Assembly (NCBI GenBank): GCA_944990035.1
Contig: CALYLX010000100.1
Location: 558,001-622,000 of the forward strand
Source: Clitopilus passeckerianus
Lineage: Eukaryota > Basidiomycota > Agaricomycetes > Agaricales > Entolomataceae
DNA length: 64,000 nt
Direction: 5' to 3'
The translations under genes were made by a program, and so were the position numbers. A model generated the notes under the pieces. That model was not told the DNA's origin, ran no database searches, and saw only the letters and a list, made by a program, of their open reading frames with translations. This document shows, piece by piece, positions 56,809 through 64,000 of the stretch. How positions within the stretch are numbered: the stretch's first letter is position 1; each line of letters opens with the position of its first letter.

Positions 56809-57513
56809 TTCGAGGTTGTTGTTGGGTGATTTCGAGGGAAAGGTGTTTTGTTGATCAAGCTCAGCATCTTCGTTGAAGCTTTATAGGATTTCTAGGCTAA
56901 CTAAACCATGAATAATCAACAGCTGCGTGCTTAGTGAGTCTATATGCAGAACCCGTTTCAAGGGTTCAACTGACCTCAGTTCAGGGGATTTGAGCGAATT
57001 CTTGGAAGGTCCGAGTACTTCGCGGGAATACGGCAACACGGAAGCCAACAGATGGCGGCGTTCTTTCATCGATATCGACAGCCAGGGTGACGCGTTTCGG
57101 CAGTTATAGAGCAAGCATGCCTCTGGAGAGGTTGCTTACCAACGCCTCTCAGAATGCTTTGGCTTGGAGGGGTCATTATAAAGGTGGTGATGGCGGTCAA
57201 GATGCAAGCATAATTAAGTTTACCACGATCTTCCTGCCGACCAGATTTGCACCACGGCCGGAACCTTGGCAATGTTGGGATCTTCAAGTTGATCCACTGG
57301 TGCAAATAGTTATCACATTTATTATGCAAATGACAGGTAGTACCTCTAATGATGTCGTGATCTAAGTATAGTATCCTAACGTGTACGGTCTCTCGTGACG
57401 ATGCGTAATACGGATGCCCTCCCGAAAAGATAAAACATCTCCTGCTCAATCCTGAAGTTCAAGCTTCTGCCCTCCAAGTAGTGGAACATTTATGTCCCAT
57501 TTTCAACAGCACT
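56809..57513. other. Intergenic region
   Basis: Holds the promoter of the NmrA-like gene and the 3' end of the MFS gene. Two overlapping frames of about 90 and 127 codons have no family resemblance. Confidence 0.5.
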
Positions 57514-59729
57514 CTATTTTGATGCTGGTTGCCCTTTATGAGCGTAACGACTGCTCAGCCTGATCCTCTTCCCATACTTCCAGAACAACCATGGTCTGCC
57601 AACCCAGGAAAAAATCAGCAAAGCTTCCCTTAGCGGCGATACCGAGCGGTAGACTTACGCAGGGCAACCAAGCACCACTCCAATAGCGCCCAAAATTGAA
57701 TTTGCTTTTCCATAGCCAAGGGCCTTGTACATCGTCGGCGCAAACAACGGGAATCCGAACCCAGCTAAAGAACGGAGGCAAGAAACGGCTGCAAGGGCAG
57801 ATGCTGCATGTAATGTGAACGAGTCGACGACATAGGTCTGGATTGATTGGAAGGAAAGGATAAGTCCGGCTCCGATACAGGCGATACCCTACACGAGTGA
57901 AAGATTAGGCTCAGCCGTAAGAGGTGGGACGGAGAGGGTGTACTCACAATGTCGGTGCCTATCCAGTGAGCACTTGTTTCGGCGCACCAACCTGCAATGA
58001 AGAGACCGATCGGGAGGAGGAACGAGCCAGGAACCATAGATGCTGGTAAAGTTTTCGTCAATAAGTTCTCTGCGAGCATGTCAAGACTGCTCACGAAGTC
58101 TAAACTCGGGTTCTCCAACGTCATTGTTCTTTTTCTTGAAGTATATGTATACCCTATCCAAGACTCTAGCGTTGATCTGTGATGCGCCAGCTAGACCAAT
58201 GCCCAGTGCGATGAAGTGGAGGCCAGCTATTGACGTCTTTTCGTGATAGACCCTCTCGAAGATGGTGGTCATGACGGTAATGAACACTGAAAGGCGGAGC
58301 GGATTAAGGCAAGAGTTGGAAGGAGGAGAAGCTATAAACTCACAGTAGAATATGCCGTAGACGAAAGCCATGTATACGCCAAGAAGTTGCACTATTGGCT
58401 CTCTGGCGAAGAGAAGCCATGGCCGAATGAGAGCTTTCTCTAAGATCTCTCGAGGCCTGGAAGAAACTCGTCAGCCGCATAAAAGTAGTCGAAAACGGAG
58501 CAACATACGTTCTGCCACCTTGCTTTTCGAAAACTGTGTGAACGTCCACTCGTCCTTTCTCTACATCTCCCGCGAGCTCCTTCCTGATCTTCTCGGCCTT
58601 GCGCTCCAGCAAGAGGGGCGCGAATGTTTCTTGCAAGAAGAAAAGGCCAAAGAACTGGATAACTGCATCGACGATACTCGTTGACCAGAACTGGACAGAT
58701 CGGGTTAGCAAGCTTTCATCGTTCGCTCATAAGCCAGACGTACCACCCATCGCCATGTCGACCTCTCTGCGATCCAAGCGCCACATATTGGCCCGATAAC
58801 AGGACCAAGTAGAGGTGCTAGCGAATAAATCGCAATGGCTTGCCCTCTCTCTTCAGCTCTCCAGACATCTCCGAGTACTCCACCACCAATCTAGATAGGA
58901 GAACTGAGTCCCTGATTTAGTCGTGTGTAGATCAGTGACGTACAGCGAGGGGAGCACTGCCACCCAATCCAGACAGGAATCGGAAGGCGATTAGCTGGCT
59001 TTTGTTTTGTGCGAAGCCACAAACCAGATTCCAAACTGTCAAGAAGAGGCTCAGCAGAGCAAATGCGTCTGGGAGGACTAACAGTTACCGAGATAGAACA
59101 AATTGGCGTATTGTAATACCCTTGATCGGCCATAGATTTCACTTAGTGGTCCCAGCAACTGTGACAGAAAGGATGGGTCAGAACGCAAGCTTCGAGGAGA
59201 GCCAACGGAGTGCTCACCAACGGGCCGAAGGCTATAGGTATGCGTCATAGCGGCATTAGATTCGGAATCTCTGAAGTTGACATACGGATACACTTGCCGT
59301 ATCCAAGAATAAACACTGAAGTCATCAGAGCAATGACAACAGTGTTTGTCACCCCAAATTGTTCTGCGATTCGTTCCGTGGCTGGGGCTACCATGGATGA
59401 GGATATCGGGGAAATGAAAGTAAACGAGGAGACCACGATGGTAGCAGCCCATTTCCGCTTGTACGGCCAGCTATGATAGTGGTAAGGAGGTGAGTATCCT
59501 TTGCTCGTCTCTGAGAGAAAACATCAAGAACTCACTTCTTTGGGTCGTTGGGGTCGTCCGGACCATCCCAATCCACTAATATCTCCCTCACTTCCGACTC
59601 CTCTTTTGCATCCCAATCCCGCTTCTCGTCGGCTGGTTTCTTCTCGTTTGTAGTCCCTTCTTCGAGCGTAGGAGTAGCACTACCCGAACGGCTATTGCTC
59701 GTCGAGGGTCTGACTTCTGTGGGTTTCAT
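57514..59729 (-). CDS. MFS transporter, DHA1 polyamine/drug type
   Basis: Twelve exons (59729-59536, 59470-59298, 59231-59218, 59158-59089, 59035-58944, 58890-58744, 58690-58509, 58456-58344, 58286-58095, 58042-57948, 57888-57659, 57595-57514) encode 527 residues. A 65-residue acidic N-terminus ends in DWDGPDDPNDPKNWP, the mark of fungal DHA1 transporters. The loop GPLSEIYGRSRVL after helix 2, the RFLSGLGGSAPLAIGGGVLGD helix and GPICGAWIAERSTWRWVFW follow. The second half has NARVLDRVYIYFKKKN and PIGLFIAGWCAET. Members export drugs, toxins or polyamines with protons. Exon 3 is 14 bases, and intron 2 uses a GC donor (GCAAGT). The C-terminus is short and basic. Confidence 0.92.
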
Positions 59730-61250
59730 GAGTTTAGCCCTGTTCGAAGGGAAGGAAGTGGTGTACTCAGGACCTATGATGCGGCCTTATGACCTTTTCT
59801 TTGCGGGACCAGAGCCGGCTGACATGCAGTCGATTATCGAAAACTGACCACCATTGCGGTTATAGTCCTGTGCCGCCGGGTGCCGGTAGTATAAATAGAT
59901 CAAAACACATGATATGTGTACAGCCACTGGCCCATGACATTGTCGACTTGATGCTGACTGCCAACGTATCCTCAGCATTACGTCCAAATTATGCCTTGGA
60001 GACTCCGGACTCCATTAATTACAGTCACTGTCATTCATAAGCATGCTCTAGCAGCGTCCAGCCCTCCAAAACTTATAGTTTGTGCGGTTTTGAATGTTAT
60101 CAGTAACTTGAACGTCCGAAATTTCCGAGATGGTTCCTAAGGTCGAGAAAGATCTTCCATCTTGACCCTAACAATGGAGAATCTCTTGTCGAACAATAAA
60201 GCCTCGCATTGAATAGAAACGAGGTTTCGTCCTGGGAGGGATCTACTAGGGTCTGCCATTCCAGCGAACTTTTAATGGCCTCGAGGCTGCAGGGTGTCCA
60301 TAATCCAGGGTACGTGCGTCCAAAAGAGCACCTCCCAAGAAAACAAGCTCAGAATATCTTTAAGGGTTACTGGGTTTCGTGAGACCAGGATGAGGGTGTC
60401 ACTTAGAGAATGTAGCTAGATTGACTAGAACGTTGAACGTTGAAGGCGAAAAACCGCGGATTCGCTGCCGGATCAAATGGCCAAATCAAGACTTCTTTCT
60501 CACGTCCATTTGGTCCTTCACGCCCGGCACGCGACGATATAACGACTCGGACATACTCTTCAGTCAATTACCATCATCATGTTGAATCTGTCGTCCTCAT
60601 GTCTTCAGGGGGAAAATGCCAAGACGGGCACACATATGAGGATATACTGGTTCAGCCTTGAAGCTTGAAGCGCCAAGGAACTATGGGTCTTGGATGTTAC
60701 CAACGGATGTACTTGTAGACCCAACTTATCTTCACTTTCTTGCCCTCGTCCTCACGTTGGTGGGTAATCAAGTGGGCACCATTCATGAAAAGTACGGATG
60801 CTTTTCCTATAGCTGATAATGACAGCTTGGCAGGTTAGCTGGAGGCTGTCAGCCATTACACCGCACAAGACTCAGCAAAGCTTCGCCTCATCCAAGCTTC
60901 ATCCTTGAGGTGGATGGCCGTTGCGTAATCCTGCCTCAACCCCGAACGTATTACATCATTTGTTCATTATACCCCCGGGGGGGTTAACTTCCATCTGAGC
61001 TGTCAACAGCTGACAGCCTTGCATTGCAGGCTGGTTCGACTTGCACGATGCTGCAGTCGAGCTTTTCTATCAGCTCTGCGGGAGAGGAGGTAGCCACCAA
61101 ACTATATCCGCTTCGCACTGCATACTTACTTCTGTCCAGGCCCATTTTTTCGGTAGCTCCGACGAAGACTTCAAGGAGGAGGACGATGCAGGTGGGCTTC
61201 TTCGTGTTCTGCTATCCGAAGTCACTCTGACGTATCAACTCTCAACCTAG
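59730..61250. other. Intergenic region and 5' part of tandem unit 1
   Basis: No intact gene. From about 60450 (GCCGGATCAAAT) the sequence resembles the stretch near 62490 that precedes the second methyltransferase copy, so the tandem unit begins here. A possible degenerate first exon of copy 1 ends near 61220 (SSDEDFKEEDD followed by a GTCACT donor-like site). Confidence 0.4.
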
Positions 61251-62140
61251 TTACAGCTTCAGCACACTATTGCATGCGCGCCATAGAGGACCCGACCCAG
61301 TTCATCGAGGACATTCTCACAAAAGAAGGTCGAGATGTCCTCGTTGTTAATGAGAACAAGACCTTGTCCACGATTGTTGCCTTGGCTGCTATGCGTGGCT
61401 CATTCGACGGGATTGCTGCTTTGAGCTACCCGCATCAACTAGTGGACGCTAGAACCAATGCATAACTCGGAGGCTAAATGAGAATTTTGGGGCTGCCAGT
61501 TGAGTGTCCGAAGCGTACGTTCTTCTAACTGCTCATATCGCACCTTTAGAACTCAGACTTAACGAAGAACTTCATAGTACGTCCGCCAATGTCATACCTT
61601 GATTATGGTCCTCATCCGCTGCAGTGGACGTGGATACATGGAAAGATAACCTTGTTTCCGAGCTACCAGCTCTTGGAGCGAAGGCATTCGAACAGCTCAA
61701 CTACAGCATTCCTGCCGATGAACTTGACCGCCACGCACTTCAGGAACTTGATAGAAGCTTGATCTGGATGAACTTTCCGTGGCACGAATCCCCTGGATAT
61801 AAAGCACTACTTGAAGAGATTCATTCGTGGATGCGCTCAGCATCAACAAAGTGGTGGCATCGTTCTTCTCACTGTGACCAGAAACAGGCGCTGGCAGGAC
61901 TTCTACCACCTTACCAGTTTTCTTGCTTTGGCCGAGGAGCTTGGATATGGCACTTTCAAGGAGCACAGATTCGTCTGTGACATTTTCCAGTGTTTCGGCT
62001 ACAGGCACATCACTTGGAATGAGAAAAATAATATCCACTATTGGGTCGTTCCCCGTAGCGATACTCACATTCTGATTAAAGGCGAGTTTCGTATTTTTTT
62101 CAGTTTACCTGTTCATTCCCTGACGCGTTCGGTAGATTAA
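61251..62140 (+). pseudogene. BMT5-like methyltransferase, copy 1, frameshifted
   Basis: Pieces match the BMT5-like (DUF2431) rRNA methyltransferase domain: VLVVNENKTLSTIVALAAMRG, LIWMNFPWHESPGY and SGGIVLLTVTRNRRWQDFYHL, then LAEELGYGTF. The exon starting at 61625 shares its splice phase with copy 2. At about 61800 the reading frame breaks: copy 2 has six bases (CTCCAC) where this copy has four (AAAG), so the middle and end lie in different frames. The first part also ends in a stop at about 61463 with no clear intron. The motif I segment lacks the usual glycines (DENKTLS type in place of GEGNFSFS). Both features suggest a dead or strongly altered enzyme. Confidence 0.6.
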
Positions 62141-63102
62141 TTGAAGTATACGATTGCGGTCCATCGCCTCTATACCGAAGTGACGCGTTTCCTAATTATT
62201 CCCTCTCTCAGCAGTCCTGTGTTTGTATTACTCAAGGACCGCGTTGTTTCCTAATTTTGATTGTGTTTTTTCGACATGGATCGTTGTGGATGGCAGTACA
62301 CTCGGCTACCTACCTGCATCATTACGTTCAGCATGTGCCCTGGTGACCTCCGTAAATACGCTTCCTGTCTTTCTTAGAAGCAGCTCGCCCCCTGAGACCC
62401 AAGGTATTCGCAATTATGAGTCTGACATTCACATTTTCTGATATAGATGAGTATATCGGTTACAGTAGGTCTACAACGGAAAACCGGGGAAGCGCACGCC
62501 GGATCAAATTCGGATTTATTCTCACTGATCCCAGGGATGCGATTCTTTACTTGCCAGTATCATGTTAGATCTCGTACCATCTGGTGGGGGGAAATTCTGA
62601 TATGAAGCACAAAGGAAAGGGGATACATCGCCTTTGTGCAGAACCTCTACGGAACCCCTGGATCTTGCGAACGATTGTCCAATAATTCTGCATCTCATTG
62701 CACAGGACCGCACGATATGGTGGCATTCGCGTGGACTAGTCTTCCTTCAGTGCGCCTCAAAAGGATCTCATCTCATCTGCTTTCGTCTGTTTGCTATAAT
62801 CTACTCTTGAGGCTTTGGAATGGAACCATCCGAAAGAAAGGCACTGATGATAAATTCACCCCCGTTCTACGGCTCATCTTTTCATGCAAAACTTCTATTC
62901 CTGGTCAAATACCCACTTCCTATGATATCATTTGTTCTGGAAATCCCTCGGAATGGATAAGACACCCCCTCACAAATAAATTTCTCCTCACTGATCGATC
63001 TGTGTTTGGCTATGTTTCTCCCTCCAAAATGCATTGGTACGATAGAAACACTTTGAATTTCTCCACTTTCTTCTGTTCGCCCTCGTCCCCATTTGCTGAA
63101 CA
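62141..63102. other. Spacer and 5' part of tandem unit 2
   Basis: Contains the likely promoter of methyltransferase copy 2, which resembles the stretch starting near 60450. The 199-codon frame at 62636-63235 overlaps the copy 2 start in another frame and is not supported as a gene. Confidence 0.4.
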
Positions 63103-64000
63103 ATGTCATCTATCCCCTCCAATGAAGAAGACTTTCTCCTCTGGTTGGCAACGCCAGCTGGCCAGGCAAAGCTGGAGGAGGTATCCTATTTTACGCATCT
63201 ATACTAATATACCTTATCCTGAAATTGAACTGTAGTTCCGCCGCATCACGGGAGGCAACACGAATACTTTGCCTCTTCGGGACAGCGAGCGTGCCGCAAA
63301 GAACCCAACCGGTTTCATCGTGGATGTCCTCGTAAACGAGCGTAGGGATGTCCTGGTCGTTGACGAGAACAAGACTTTCTCGACTACCCTGGCGCTCGCT
63401 GCAATGCGGGGAGGCTCCTTCGCGGGAATGTCTTCAGCTCATCACCTCAAAGAAAATATTATTTTCACTGAAAGGCTCAGCGAAAACGTCACTGCTTCCT
63501 GTTGAGTCTTCTTATTCCCGATATTTTCCTCCTCCCACTGACAAGATGATATCTCTAGACGATAGACGGGATTTGTATTCGGGCCATCTCCACGAAGTTG
63601 GACTTTATGAGCATGCCAGTAAGTTTACTTGATATCCTTCATCGTACCTGCCTAAAAACTCTGTAGGAAATATCCCTGCCTGGAGGAATGCGCTCGAGGC
63701 TGAACTATTTCGACTGGAGGGTTCGGAACTCGATCCTTTGGATTATGATTTCACGGCGGAAAATATTGGGAATATTGGTATTCCACAGCTTGGAAAACAC
63801 TTGATCTGGATGAACTTCCCCTGGACCCCACGTGCTGGATATCTCCACCACTACTTGAAGAACTTCCTTCGCGGTTGTTCCAGCCATCAAGAAAGCGGCG
63901 GCATTATTCTCCTCACTGTCACGAGAAACGAAAGGTGGGAGGAGTACTACGACCTAGAAGGCCTCCTCGCGTTGGCTAGAGGGCTTGGGTATCACTGCTT
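63103..64000 (+). CDS. BMT5-like methyltransferase, copy 2, cut by window end
   Basis: Exon 1 (63103-63180, ATG start, MSSIPSNEEDF) is followed by an intron with a clear TACTAAT branch-like site and an exon from 63236 with NPTGFIVDVLVNERRDVLVV, then NKTFSTTLALAAMRGGSF. After an unresolved junction near 63430-63500, the frame continues in VESSYSRYFPPPTDKM and, past an intron at 63619-63666, in HLIWMNFPWTPRAGY and SGGIILLTVTRNERWEEYY. It ends at the window edge, inside the DUF2431-like domain. BMT5-type enzymes methylate uridine N3 in 25S rRNA, but the SAM-binding glycines are replaced by Asp-Glu-Asn-Lys here, so activity is uncertain. The junction near 63450 may reflect a missed intron or a frameshift. 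Confidence 0.6.

Noticed and set aside
62636..63235. 199-codon plus-strand frame
   Set aside because: It overlaps the first two exons of methyltransferase copy 2 in another frame and resembles nothing.
1..64000. CRISPR arrays, insertion sequences or prophage
   Set aside because: The DNA is eukaryotic with spliced genes; no direct-repeat/spacer array, and no intact transposase or reverse transcriptase frame was found.

Overview
The window is nuclear DNA of a mushroom-forming basidiomycete (Agaricomycetes-like). The gene families point there: F-box and BTB proteins of the mushroom type, a CCL2-like beta-trefoil lectin family, a Crinkler-type gene, a NACHT-ankyrin STAND protein and an orphan seven-helix protein. 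Genes are dense and split by many GT-AG introns of about 45-70 bases. For most genes I placed exons by splice sites that keep one open frame; all the exon sums given divide by three.

Layout. 0.6-6.0 kb: FHA-RING ubiquitin ligase (+), BTB/POZ protein (-), tungstate-binding-protein-like solute-binding protein (+). 7.9-9.3 kb: F-box protein (+). 9.5-11.9 kb: decayed Crinkler gene (-). 12-15 kb: gene debris. 15.0-18.0 kb: NACHT-ankyrin protein (-). 18.2-21.7 kb: truncated U2 snRNA and lectin-promoter relic, then the left arm of an inverted repeat with a secreted lectin gene (-) and a U2 snRNA gene (+). 22.1-31.5 kb: one 11-exon gene for a 2,928-residue charged coiled-coil protein (-). 32.4-34.2 kb: MFS transporter (-). 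34.5-40.0 kb: two tRNA-Asp genes, a seven-helix protein (+) and a four-helix protein (-). 41.3-42.3 kb: CxxC protein (-). 43.0-46.5 kb: right arm of the inverted repeat with U2 snRNA (-) and two lectin genes (+). 47.1-49.6 kb: Bet1-like SNARE (-), third tRNA-Asp (-), Pex19 (+). 50.5-52.7 kb: GABA/amino-acid permease (+). 53.3-55.5 kb: F-box protein and a Spa2/GIT-type domain gene (-). 55.8-59.7 kb: NmrA-like dehydrogenase and DHA1-type MFS transporter (-). 61.2-64.0 kb: two tandem BMT5-like methyltransferase copies (+), the second cut by the window end.

The conserved genes serve basic cell functions: ER-Golgi fusion (Bet1), peroxisome membrane import (Pex19), splicing (U2) and solute transport. 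Around them lies a faster-evolving set: secreted lectins duplicated in inverted orientation together with U2 genes, a NACHT-ankyrin receptor-like protein, a dead Crinkler, F-box proteins and duplicated, partly broken methyltransferases. That mix resembles a fungal defence or conflict island. This reading is inference; the gene identities come from the sequence.
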